A stretch of DNA of 37,633 nt from Clostridiales bacterium (GTDB lineage Bacteria > Bacillota > Clostridia > Lachnospirales > WQUN01). Positions 1-7,667 of the stretch are shown in pieces. The position numbers and the translations under genes are program-made. The notes under the pieces were generated by a model. The model searched no databases. It saw only the letters and a list, made by a program, of their open reading frames with translations, and was not told the DNA's origin. The stretch covers positions 1-37,633 of the forward strand of contig JAISZF010000142.1 of the NCBI GenBank assembly GCA_031269415.1. Direction: 5' to 3'. Within the stretch, counting starts at the first letter, position 1. Each line of letters begins with the position of its first letter.

Positions 1-729
1 GAGTACGGCAGGCGCGTCAGCCTGCTGAACAATCTGGCCGTGGCGCTGATACGCGCGGAGCGGTACACCGAGAGTATCTCACTGTTGAGCGAGGCGTTGG
101 AACGCGCGCCGTCTAATCAGGAATTAAAGCTCAATTACGCGGAGGCGCTGATTTACGCCGGCAGGACGGAAGACGCGAAAGCCGCGCTGGACAGCTTGCC
201 GCGTTCGGAGGCTGTATTCAGGCTCTTGGGCGAACTCCACAGCCGTTCGGGCGACGCCGCGAACGCCCTGACGAATTTCACGGCGGCGGCGTCCAATGAT
301 ACGCCGGAGCATATCTACATGCTGGCGGACTACTATGCCGGGGTTTCCGAATATGACAGCGCGCTGGCCGCGATTAACCGCGTTAAGCGCCCGAACGCGC
401 GAACCGCCATAAAGCGGGCCGAAATATTCAAGGCGCGGGAGGATTACGCCTCGGCGTCCGATGTATTGGAAAAAGCCCTGAGGTCCTGGCCGGGCGATGT
501 GGAGCTGTGGCTGGAACTCTCGGAGTGCTGCCGGAGGAATTATAATATGGAGCGCGCGGTTCAGGCGTCCGAGAAGGCGCTGGCTTTACAGCCGGACAAC
601 GCGCGGGCTAAACTGGAGGCCGTGAAGATAAAACGCTCGCGGAACCGCCCCCGGGAATATCAGGAGGCGTTGCGCCAGCTTATTGATAGCCTTAAAGATG
701 AATACCGCGATATGGAGGAAGCTCTATAG
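1..729 (+). CDS. TPR-repeat protein, 5' end outside window
   Basis: The reading frame is open from the first base, so the N-terminus lies upstream; a GTG at 40 is only an internal codon that could serve as a start. The protein is a chain of helix-turn-helix repeats of about 34 residues with the usual TPR spacing of small and bulky residues (for example LNYAEALIYAGRTEDA, LWLELSECCRRNYNMERA and ASEKALALQPDNARAKLEA). TPR domains are protein-protein interaction scaffolds, and nothing here points to a partner. No membrane segment is visible in the part seen. The gene ends with TAG at 727-729, directly against a decayed IS3 element, but the last repeats look complete, so the C-terminus is probably native. 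Specific function unknown. Confidence 0.8.
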   Translation, partial: EYGRRVSLLNNLAVALIRAERYTESISLLSEALERAPSNQELKLNYAEALIYAGRTEDAKAALDSLPRSEAVFRLLGELHSRSGDAANALTNFTAAASNDTPEHIYMLADYYAGVSEYDSALAAINRVKRPNARTAIKRAEIFKAREDYASASDVLEKALRSWPGDVELWLELSECCRRNYNMERAVQASEKALALQPDNARAKLEAVKIKRSRNRPREYQEALRQLIDSLKDEYRDMEEAL

Positions 730-737
730 CAGTCGTG

Positions 738-1032
738 GAATAAATGTAGCTGATTAGGGTATGTGATTTTAAGCCCCTTCAGCAAGTATGGGTAAACTTT
801 ATTCTCCGGATCCGGCTTTGATGTGTCCGGCTTCGGATATACGGCCTCTATGCCCATTTCACGCATATACCGCTGTATGGTTTTCTTGTCGGCCTCCAGC
901 CCATAGACGCTTGTCAATTCACGCGCTACGCGTCTGTAACCGTATCTTCATTTTGCGCTCCTTTTTTAAGATACAGCCTAACCGTTGGCTATCTTAAAAT
1001 CAAGGATTTTTCTGTCTAGTTTTATAGGGTCA
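738..1032 (-). mobile_element. Decayed IS3-family element (left end plus transposase fragment)
   Basis: Read on the minus strand, 1032 begins TGACCCTATAAAACTAGACA, which looks like an IS3-type terminal repeat. A leader follows with a long stem-loop (964-999), then a ribosome binding site and an ATG that opens only a few codons. From about 948 to 745 the frame encodes RYGYRRVARELTSVYGLEAD and continues to YPKPDTSKPDPENKVYPYLL, the HTH_21 region of an OrfB transposase just before the DDE catalytic core. Most of OrfA and the whole catalytic core are missing, and the right terminal repeat was not found, so this is an internally deleted, non-mobile remnant. The IS3 call is firm at the protein level; the exact ends are less certain. 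Confidence 0.65.
964..999. repeat. Stem-loop in the IS remnant leader
   Basis: TTTTAAGATA at 964-973 pairs with TATCTTAAAA at 990-999, and the stem is extended by GCC/GGC around a short loop. It lies between the element's outer end and the remnant start codon. It may be a structure limiting transposase expression from outside transcription, as in some IS elements, or simply a relic; the role is inferred. Confidence 0.5.
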
Positions 1033-1081
1033 TTATAGTAAATTGATACCCCAAAGCAAATAGAGCAATGATAATGGAGCG

Positions 1082-1119
1082 GGCACGGCGCTGACGGAAG
1101 CGTAATATAAAGCCGTGCC
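1082..1119. terminator. GC-rich hairpin downstream of glmS
   Basis: GGCACGGC at 1082-1089 is the exact reverse complement of GCCGTGCC at 1112-1119, with a 22-base loop. It starts 11 bases after the glmS stop on the minus strand. There is no U-tract after it, so it is a weak candidate for an intrinsic terminator and could instead stabilise the mRNA 3' end. Confidence 0.4.
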
Positions 1120-1130
1120 GCCCCACCCTT

Positions 1131-2972
1131 TCATTCCACAGTTACGGATTTCGCCAAATTCCTAGGTTTATCCACATCGCAGCCGCGCAGGACAGCCACG
1201 TAATACGCGAATAATTGCAGCGGTATAACGGCTAAAACAGGAACCAGGCATGAATCTGTCCACGGTATTTCAAATACCTCTCCGACCGCGTTTGAAAAAT
1301 TAGCGTCGCTTTGCCCGTCTTTTCCGCGCGTGGTAAATCCCAGCACATTGGCTCCGCGTGTAGTAACCTCTCTTATATTGCTGATCATCTTTTCTTTCAG
1401 GGATTCCTGCGTGGCCAGCGCGATAACCACGGTGCCGTCCTCTATAAGCGCAATGGTGCCATGCTTTAACTCGCCGCCCGCATAGCTCTCTGTATGGATA
1501 TATGAGATTTCCTTCAGTTTCAGCGCGCCTTCCATAGCAAGGGCATAGTCCAAGCCCCGGCCAAGATAGAACATATCATGATGGTTGAACGTCCGCGACG
1601 CGAACTTCTGTAACGTTTCCTTCTCCGACAATACCTCTTCGGCTTTCTCAGGCAGAAGCTGCATCTCTTTTTTCAGGGATTCGATTGTTTCGGGACTCAC
1701 GGACTCTCTGACCTGGGCGAAATACATGGCTATGGTAACCAGCCCGATCAACTGCGTGACATACGCCTTGGTTGAGGCAACCGCTATCTCGGGTCCTGCC
1801 CATGTATAAAGAATATCGTCAGCCTCACGGGCGACGCTGCTGCCGACCACATTCGTAATAGCCAGCACTTTGCAGCCCTTGCCCTTCGCCTCGCGCATAG
1901 CGGCCAAAGAATCGGCGGTTTCTCCGGACTGGCTGATTACCAGCATTAATGTATTTTCCTTTATTATAGGGTCGCGGTATCGGAATTCCGACGCTATATC
2001 CGTCTCAACGGGTATGCCGGTAAGCTTCTCAATGATGTTTTTACCCACGACGCCCGCGTGGTAAGCCGTGCCGCAGGCCACGATAAAGACCTTTTCAAGC
2101 TTTTTGACATACGATTCGGTTACGGCTTTAAACCCAAGGTCTATCGCCAGGCCGGGCATAACGCGCGAGGCCATTGTATCGCGTATGGCTTTGGGCTGCT
2201 CGTGGATCTCCTTAAGCATGAAATGCTCGTAACCGCTCTTTTCAGCGGCGTCCAGGCTCCATGTTATGGTGGAAGGCTCTCTCTTGAGTATTTCTCCCTC
2301 CGGAGATTTAAAGACGACCGAATCCTTTTCTATGACCGCCAGCTCATTATCGTCCAGATAATATACAGAACGCGTGTATGGCAGAAGCGCGGATACGTCG
2401 GAGGCGATAAAATTCCCCTCGGTCGATTCGCCGACGACCAGTGGGCTGTCTTTGCGTACCGCCACGAGCTTGTCGGGTTCGTCGCGGGCTAAAACCCCCA
2501 GCGAGTAACTGCCGCGCATTCTGGATACAGCCTTTGTTACCGCCGCGCAAATATCGCCGCTGTAATAATAATCAATCAGGTGCGGTATAACCTCCGTATC
2601 CGTTTCGGTACTGAATATATAACCCTTGCCCTGAAGATAGATTTTAAGATTCTGATAGTTCTCAATAATACCGTTATGCACAACGCTGATCCGGCCCGAC
2701 GGGCTGATATGCGGATGAGCGTTTACATCAGACGGTTCTCCGTGGGTAGCCCACCGCGTATGCCCGATGCCGACCGTGCCGCTGACGGAATGATCTCCGA
2801 TTTTTTCCTCCAGGAAACAGATGCGGCCTTTGCACTTAATTGTTTCCATATCCGAGCCGTCAAAAACCGTTAAGCCCGCCGAGTCATAACCTCTGTATTC
2901 AAGCCGTTTAAGCCCGTCCAGCAAAATGGGCGCGGCTTGATTAACGCCGATATAACCAACTACACCGCACAT
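1131..2972 (-). CDS. glmS: Glutamine-fructose-6-phosphate aminotransferase (isomerizing)
   Basis: Makes glucosamine-6-phosphate from fructose-6-phosphate and glutamine, the committed step to UDP-GlcNAc and peptidoglycan, in the cytoplasm. The ATG at 2972 gives MCGVVGYIG, so the catalytic cysteine becomes residue 1 after Met removal; a TTG two codons upstream is not needed, and a GAGGGGG site sits just before the ATG. The N-terminal class-II glutamine amidotransferase domain (about 1-240) shows GHTRWATHG and the HNGIIENY region. Two SIS domains follow with SQSGETADS, and the C-terminus ends in the family's KSVTVE. At 613 residues it is the normal length. It is the last gene on this strand before the IS remnant and has its own candidate promoter. 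I see no room for a glmS ribozyme leader in the short upstream gap. Confidence 0.97.
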   Translation of the reverse strand: MCGVVGYIGVNQAAPILLDGLKRLEYRGYDSAGLTVFDGSDMETIKCKGRICFLEEKIGDHSVSGTVGIGHTRWATHGEPSDVNAHPHISPSGRISVVHNGIIENYQNLKIYLQGKGYIFSTETDTEVIPHLIDYYYSGDICAAVTKAVSRMRGSYSLGVLARDEPDKLVAVRKDSPLVVGESTEGNFIASDVSALLPYTRSVYYLDDNELAVIEKDSVVFKSPEGEILKREPSTITWSLDAAEKSGYEHFMLKEIHEQPKAIRDTMASRVMPGLAIDLGFKAVTESYVKKLEKVFIVACGTAYHAGVVGKNIIEKLTGIPVETDIASEFRYRDPIIKENTLMLVISQSGETADSLAAMREAKGKGCKVLAITNVVGSSVAREADDILYTWAGPEIAVASTKAYVTQLIGLVTIAMYFAQVRESVSPETIESLKKEMQLLPEKAEEVLSEKETLQKFASRTFNHHDMFYLGRGLDYALAMEGALKLKEISYIHTESYAGGELKHGTIALIEDGTVVIALATQESLKEKMISNIREVTTRGANVLGFTTRGKDGQSDANFSNAVGEVFEIPWTDSCLVPVLAVIPLQLFAYYVAVLRGCDVDKPRNLAKSVTVE

Positions 2973-3000
2973 TCGCAAACCCCCTCTTAAAGATACAATT

Positions 3001-3029
3001 ATTATACTCCGGATGTCGCTGTTTGGGAA
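3001..3029 (-). promoter_or_regulatory. Candidate promoter of glmS
   Basis: On the minus strand a perfect TATAAT (3001-3006) lies 17 bases after TTCCCA (3024-3029). The -10 is ideal and the -35 is weak. It lies in the short gap between the reductase gene and glmS, suggesting glmS is transcribed at least partly on its own. Confidence 0.5.
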
Positions 3030-3034
3030 CGTGC

Positions 3035-4645
3035 TTAGCTGAGAGCGTCTTTAAGCGCGTCGCGTACCGCGCCCTGACCGTTTAGCAGCATTATAAAATA
3101 GTTCTCAACGCGCCCGCCTAAAACAGTTTCGGCCAAGTTCAACCCGAAAATACGGGTATTTGACAGAATAGGCAAAATCTGCCCATGGTAGCTTTCGGGC
3201 TTATCCCAAATAACGGTTTTAAGCCGCGCCGTCAGTTCATCTTTCATCGGATCGGGAGACACCTCCATGGGCTTGCCGGCGTCGTCCACCCCAAGCAGAT
3301 ACCGCAGCCAGCCAGCGATAGCCAGCGGTATGGCGGTAAGCTCGGATAAATCGCGGTTTTCGGCAATGTAACTCTTGATCGTTTCCCCGAAACGAATACC
3401 AACTTTCTGCGACGTGTCCGTGGCTATGCGCTGCGGCGCGTCGGGCATGAACGGGTTTGGCAGGCGTTCCTCAATGACCTCGTCTATAAAGGCTTTAGGC
3501 GGAATTATGCCGGGATCCGTCACAACCGGCAATCCCTCCGTATACCCCAGGCGCTTGATCAGCGCCGTAATCTCCGGATCTTTCATCTCGTCGCTGATAC
3601 GATTATAACCCAGCAGACAGCCGTAAACCGCCATGGCCGTATGCAGCGGGTTGAGGCATGTGGTCACCTTCATGCGCTCCGTCTTGTTTACCGTTTCACG
3701 GTCGGTCAGATATACGCCGGCTTGTTCCAGCGGCGGCCTGCCGTTAGGAAATTTATCCTCTATTATAAGGTATTGGGGCCGTTCAGCGTTCACAAAGGGA
3801 GCGATAAATGTCTTCCGTCCCGTAATAATTGGATCCATGTCCGCCACGCCTGTATCCTTGAGCAGTTCTTGAACTGATTTATCCGGGCGCGGCGTAATCT
3901 TGTCGATCATACTCCACGGGAACGAAACAACGTCTTCGTCGCCTAGGTATCTCAGAAACCGCTCGTCCGCGAATCCGTTCGCGATCCAGCCCTCGGCGAT
4001 CTCCATTACACTCGCGCGAAGTTTCTCGCCGTTATGTGAACAGTTGTCCATACTGACTAAAGCCACCGGCAGTCCGCCCGCCGTATACCGAATGTACAAC
4101 AGCGCGGTTACGATGCCCATCGCGTGCCGCGGTTTATCGGGGCCCGCCTGTATGTCCGCTTCAGCCGCCGGAAGCAAGCCGCCGTCAGCGCCGCGCAGAG
4201 CATAACCCTTTTCCGTTATTGTAAAGCTGACCATTTGAAGGCTTGGCAGCGTGAATATCTCCGCCAGCCGTTTAAATCCCGCCTCATCAGTCTTAACCGC
4301 TTCGGCTATGGAGGCGGTTATTTCGCAGTCCACGGACGCGTCGGCGTTCAGTGTGACATTCATGACCAGATTATCGTAAGGTTGATAGATTCTGTCTATA
4401 ATGTCAAAATCAAAGGTTTCAGCCGCTATTATGCCCTTTTCGGTAAGCCCTTCATTCAGCAGGCGTTGCTGCAGCCCGGCGATGAATCCTCTGAAGATAT
4501 TGCCCGCTCCGAAGTGGAGCCAAATAGGGGCGTTTCTTGTTCGTTCCGCCGTATCGGCGGCGTTGTATTCAGGCAGCCTTATTCTGGAAGTCTCCCAGGA
4601 ATTTTTATCTGAGAGGCAGCTTAGGCTTAAAAGCAATACAATCAC
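3035..4645 (-). CDS. Mannitol dehydrogenase-family oxidoreductase (fructuronate/tagaturonate reductase type)
   Basis: NAD(P)-dependent polyol/hexuronate dehydrogenase family (UxuB, UxaB, MtlD), which interconverts keto and hydroxy forms of fructuronate, tagaturonate or mannitol. The N-terminal Rossmann part has IWLHFGAGNIFRGF. The C-terminal helical domain has the family signature TCLNPLHTAMAVYG (around residue 335). The length of 536 residues suits fructuronate reductase-like members; sequence alone does not fix the substrate. The GTG start at 4645 overlaps the purD stop as GTGA and has a GAGGAG site, so translation is probably coupled to purD. That is an odd partner, and no other uronate gene is visible nearby. 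It could equally be a D-mannonate or D-arabinitol oxidoreductase. Confidence 0.85.
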   Translation of the reverse strand: MIVLLLSLSCLSDKNSWETSRIRLPEYNAADTAERTRNAPIWLHFGAGNIFRGFIAGLQQRLLNEGLTEKGIIAAETFDFDIIDRIYQPYDNLVMNVTLNADASVDCEITASIAEAVKTDEAGFKRLAEIFTLPSLQMVSFTITEKGYALRGADGGLLPAAEADIQAGPDKPRHAMGIVTALLYIRYTAGGLPVALVSMDNCSHNGEKLRASVMEIAEGWIANGFADERFLRYLGDEDVVSFPWSMIDKITPRPDKSVQELLKDTGVADMDPIITGRKTFIAPFVNAERPQYLIIEDKFPNGRPPLEQAGVYLTDRETVNKTERMKVTTCLNPLHTAMAVYGCLLGYNRISDEMKDPEITALIKRLGYTEGLPVVTDPGIIPPKAFIDEVIEERLPNPFMPDAPQRIATDTSQKVGIRFGETIKSYIAENRDLSELTAIPLAIAGWLRYLLGVDDAGKPMEVSPDPMKDELTARLKTVIWDKPESYHGQILPILSNTRIFGLNLAETVLGGRVENYFIMLLNGQGAVRDALKDALS

Positions 4646-5928
4646 TCCTCTATTAGATCAAAAACACCCGCGTTTGGAAAGAGTCCGATATCCGAACGGA
4701 ATCCGGCGCCGTCGAACGAGATCTCATTCACCGCGCCATACGCCGCCCGCGCCGCCTGTTCCACGCTTTCGGCCAGTGCCGTGACGCCCAGCACGCGGCC
4801 TCCGTCCGTAAGCAACGCGCCGTCTTTTAAAATGGTTCCCGCGTGAAACACACGCAGGTGATCGTTCTCTTTAATATTATTCAGGCCGGCAATACGGACG
4901 CATTTTTTATAGCCGCCCGGATACCCGCCGGAAACCATCGCCACACAAACAGCGGCTTCCCGCCGCCATTTCAGTCTGACAGTATCCAGACTTCCGTTTA
5001 CGCAGGCCAGCATTACATCCAACAGATTATTTTCTAAACGCGGCAGTACGGCTTGAGTCTCCGGATCCCCGAAACGGCAGTTGTATTCTATAACCTTCGG
5101 GCCGTCCGGCGTTAGCATCAGGCCGAAATATATGACGCCCTTGTATACAACGCCCTCTCTTTTCAGACCTTCCAGCGTAGGATATATAATCCGCTCTTTA
5201 CATTGCCGCTCTATATCTCCCGTATAGAAAGGCGATGGGGAAAACGCGCCCATGCCACCGGTGTTGGGTCCTTGATCCCCGTCGTTGGCGCGTTTGTGAT
5301 CCTGTGCCGAAACCATCGACAGAATACTCCGACCGTCGGTAAACGCCAGCACCGACGCTTCCGGCCCTCGCAATAATTCCTCGATTACCACAATACGGCC
5401 GGCTTCCGCGAAACGCCGTGCAATCAGGGCTTCGGCCAGCGCCGTTTCCGCCTCGCTTTCAGTGAGGCAAACCGTAACGCCCTTTCCGGCGGCCAATCCG
5501 TCCGCTTTTATTACCAGCGGCGCGCCTTTCCGCCGGACATAAGCCCTCGCTTCTTCGTAATCGGAAAACGCCTCATACTCGGCGGTAGGAATCCCGTGCG
5601 TCTTCATAAACCGTTTCGCGAATGATTTGCTGCCCTCCAGCATAGCGCCTTTGGAACACGGCCCGAATACAGGCGTCCCGCCGAATTCTTCCGCGATACC
5701 GCGAACCAGCGGTTCCTCCGGCCCGACCACAGCCAGATCTATTTTATTCGCTCCTGAGAAAGCTTTCAAAGCCGGAATATCGTTAGCGGAAACAGGAACA
5801 CATTGCGCCAAAGCGGACATACCGCCGTTTCCGGGGGCGCAGAACAGCTCCAGCTCCGGGTTATCCCGCTTCAATTTCCAGGCTATGGCATGTTCCCGCC
5901 CGCCGCTTCCGACAATCAGTACCCTCAT
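4642..5928 (-). CDS. purD: Phosphoribosylamine-glycine ligase (GAR synthetase)
   Basis: Second step of de novo purine synthesis: ATP-dependent joining of glycine to phosphoribosylamine. The N-terminus VLIVGSGGREHAIAWKL is the GARS N-domain. The ATP-grasp domain shows PLVIKADGLAAGKGV and the QDHKRANDGDQGPNTGGMGA block, followed by EYNCRFGDPETQ near residue 280. The 428 residues are full length. The ATG overlaps the purN stop (ATGA), and the gene's own stop overlaps the next start (GTGA), so purM-purN-purD-reductase forms a tightly coupled unit. purH, which often lies between purN and purD in Bacillota, is absent here. Confidence 0.97.
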   Translation of the reverse strand: MRVLIVGSGGREHAIAWKLKRDNPELELFCAPGNGGMSALAQCVPVSANDIPALKAFSGANKIDLAVVGPEEPLVRGIAEEFGGTPVFGPCSKGAMLEGSKSFAKRFMKTHGIPTAEYEAFSDYEEARAYVRRKGAPLVIKADGLAAGKGVTVCLTESEAETALAEALIARRFAEAGRIVVIEELLRGPEASVLAFTDGRSILSMVSAQDHKRANDGDQGPNTGGMGAFSPSPFYTGDIERQCKERIIYPTLEGLKREGVVYKGVIYFGLMLTPDGPKVIEYNCRFGDPETQAVLPRLENNLLDVMLACVNGSLDTVRLKWRREAAVCVAMVSGGYPGGYKKCVRIAGLNNIKENDHLRVFHAGTILKDGALLTDGGRVLGVTALAESVEQAARAAYGAVNEISFDGAGFRSDIGLFPNAGVFDLIEE

Positions 5929-6518
5929 TTAAGCAACCCCTCCGCGAACATGCCGACGGCCTTGGGCAGCAGGATCCATTCGGCTTCCTCCATTACGCGC
6001 CTTTGCAGACTCTCCGGCGTATCGCCGTCCTTTACCTCCACCGCTTTTTGCAGAATAATGGGACCGGAATCGGTCCCCTCGTCCACAAAATGCACAGTGG
6101 CCCCCGTTACCTTGACGCCGCTCGCCAGGGCGGCCTCATGAACCTTAATACCGTAATACCCTTTTCCGCAAAACGCGGGAATCAGCGACGGGTGGATATT
6201 TATTACGCGCCGCTCAAACTCTCTAATAAACGCCGGCCCCAGTATCGGCAGGAAACCCGCCAGCACAACCAGATCAACGCCGTGTCTATTAAATATATCG
6301 GCTAAAGCCTTATCGTAATCATCCTGAGCAGTATAGCTGCCTTTCTTAACGTAATATGACATAATATCATGCCGTTTAGCCCGCTCCAAGGCATATGCCG
6401 CCGGATTGCCGGATATCACCGCGGCTATCTCCGCCGCCAAGGATTTTGACTCTATGGCGTCTATCAAAGCCTGCAAATTTGTGCCCCCGCCCGAAGCCAG
6501 CACGCCGATTTTCAGCAT
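5925..6518 (-). CDS. purN: Phosphoribosylglycinamide formyltransferase
   Basis: Transfers a formyl group from 10-formyl-THF to GAR, the third step of purine synthesis. The N-terminal phosphate-binding loop GVLASGGGTNLQAL is clear. Catalytic residues sit where expected: Asn107 and His109 in VINIHPSLIPAF, and Asp150 in VDEGTDSG. The 197 residues match the family. The ATG overlaps the purM stop by seven bases (ATGCTGA) and its stop overlaps purD by four, so the three pur genes are probably translationally coupled. Confidence 0.96.
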   Translation of the reverse strand: MLKIGVLASGGGTNLQALIDAIESKSLAAEIAAVISGNPAAYALERAKRHDIMSYYVKKGSYTAQDDYDKALADIFNRHGVDLVVLAGFLPILGPAFIREFERRVINIHPSLIPAFCGKGYYGIKVHEAALASGVKVTGATVHFVDEGTDSGPIILQKAVEVKDGDTPESLQRRVMEEAEWILLPKAVGMFAEGLLK

Positions 6519-7537
6519 ATGTTCACGCTCGCGCCCTCGCAGGCCTCGCCTATAACATAGGCCTTTTCACCCATATCCTTAAGCGCGGCCAGAGCGGTAT
6601 CCGCGTGTTCCGGCGCGACGGCCATTACCATTCCTATTCCCATATTAAACACATTGAACATCTCGTTATCGGGAATCTCACCCTCCCATTTAATCAGTTT
6701 GAATATGGGCAGTTCATTCCACGAACCGCGGCGTATAACCGCGCCTATGCCTTCAGGCAGCATACGCGGTATATTCTCAAAGAAACCTCCGCCCGTGATA
6801 TGGCATATGGCTTTAACCGGTATGATTTCCTTCAGTTTCAGAATAGTTTGCACATAGATGCGCGTCGGTTTAATCAGTTCATCGCCCAGTGTGGATCCCA
6901 ACGCCTGCACGTATTCCTTAAGCGACTGTTCATTCAGCCGTAATACCCGGCGTATCAGAGAAAATCCGTTGCTGTGAACGCCGCTTGACCCCAGTCCTAT
7001 CAAAGCGTCTCCCGCTTTAACACTTTTACCGTCGATACACTTTGCCTTATCTATAAGGCCGACGGCAAACCCGACCAGATCATAGTCGCCATCCGAATAG
7101 AATCCGGGCATTTCAGCGGTCTCCCCGCCAATAAGAGCTGTTTTCGCGAGCTGACAGCCTTTAGAAACGCCTTTCACAATTGTTTCTATCTTCTGAGGGT
7201 AATTACGGCCGCACGAGATGTAATCCAAAAAAAACAGGGGTTCCGCTCCGTAGCACACAATATCGTTTACACACATTGCCACGCAGTCTATTCCCACGGT
7301 GTCATGCTTGTCCATTAGAAACGCGACTTTAAGCTTGGTACCCACGCCGTCTGTTCCCGAAACCAAAACAGGATCGTCCATTTTTTTGGCCGCCGCCAGA
7401 GAAAACAATCCTCCAAACCCGCCCAAATCAGACAATACTTCATTGCGGAATGTAGCCAGCGCTTGTTTTCTGATCAGCTCTACCGACTTGTATCCGGCTT
7501 CCACATCCACACCCGACATACGATATGCCTGGCTCAT
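6512..7537 (-). CDS. purM: Phosphoribosylformylglycinamidine cyclo-ligase (AIR synthetase)
   Basis: ATP-dependent ring closure of FGAM to AIR in purine synthesis. The N-terminus SGVDVEAGYKSVELI, the block LVSGTDGVGTKLKVAF, the Asp-rich VGIDCVAMCVNDI and the GGETAEMPGFY loop are all PurM signatures. The C-terminal HITGGGFFENIPRMLP is also present. At 341 residues it is full length. The ATG at 7537 follows GGGAGG by about ten bases. It is the first gene of the pur unit and has a good promoter directly upstream (7632-7659). The roughly 90-base leader has no purine-riboswitch core that I can recognise. Confidence 0.97.
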   Translation of the reverse strand: MSQAYRMSGVDVEAGYKSVELIRKQALATFRNEVLSDLGGFGGLFSLAAAKKMDDPVLVSGTDGVGTKLKVAFLMDKHDTVGIDCVAMCVNDIVCYGAEPLFFLDYISCGRNYPQKIETIVKGVSKGCQLAKTALIGGETAEMPGFYSDGDYDLVGFAVGLIDKAKCIDGKSVKAGDALIGLGSSGVHSNGFSLIRRVLRLNEQSLKEYVQALGSTLGDELIKPTRIYVQTILKLKEIIPVKAICHITGGGFFENIPRMLPEGIGAVIRRGSWNELPIFKLIKWEGEIPDNEMFNVFNMGIGMVMAVAPEHADTALAALKDMGEKAYVIGEACEGASVNIC

Positions 7538-7631
7538 CTATTAGTATCCTCCCTCTTAATCCCTCAACGCTTAAACCTTGGGAGATCCGCCTATGTTATC
7601 TGCCCGAACGTCTAAATCCGGGATTTTCATA

Positions 7632-7659
7632 ATTATAGCACAAAATCTGGATATTTGAA
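7632..7659 (-). promoter_or_regulatory. Candidate promoter of the purM-purN-purD unit
   Basis: On the minus strand TATAAT (7632-7637) is preceded by TGC, making an extended -10, with TTCAAA (7654-7659) 16 bases further upstream. It begins only nine bases after the clpA stop codon and would give a leader of about 85-90 bases before purM. Confidence 0.6.
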
Positions 7660-7667
7660 TGTTTTTA

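Noticed and set aside
2973..3034. glmS ribozyme
   Set aside because: The gap upstream of glmS is only about 60 bases including the promoter, too short for the ribozyme.
7538..7631. Purine or PRPP riboswitch in the purM leader
   Set aside because: The leader is short, and I see neither the conserved aptamer core nor an expression-platform terminator; only short, weak stems are possible.
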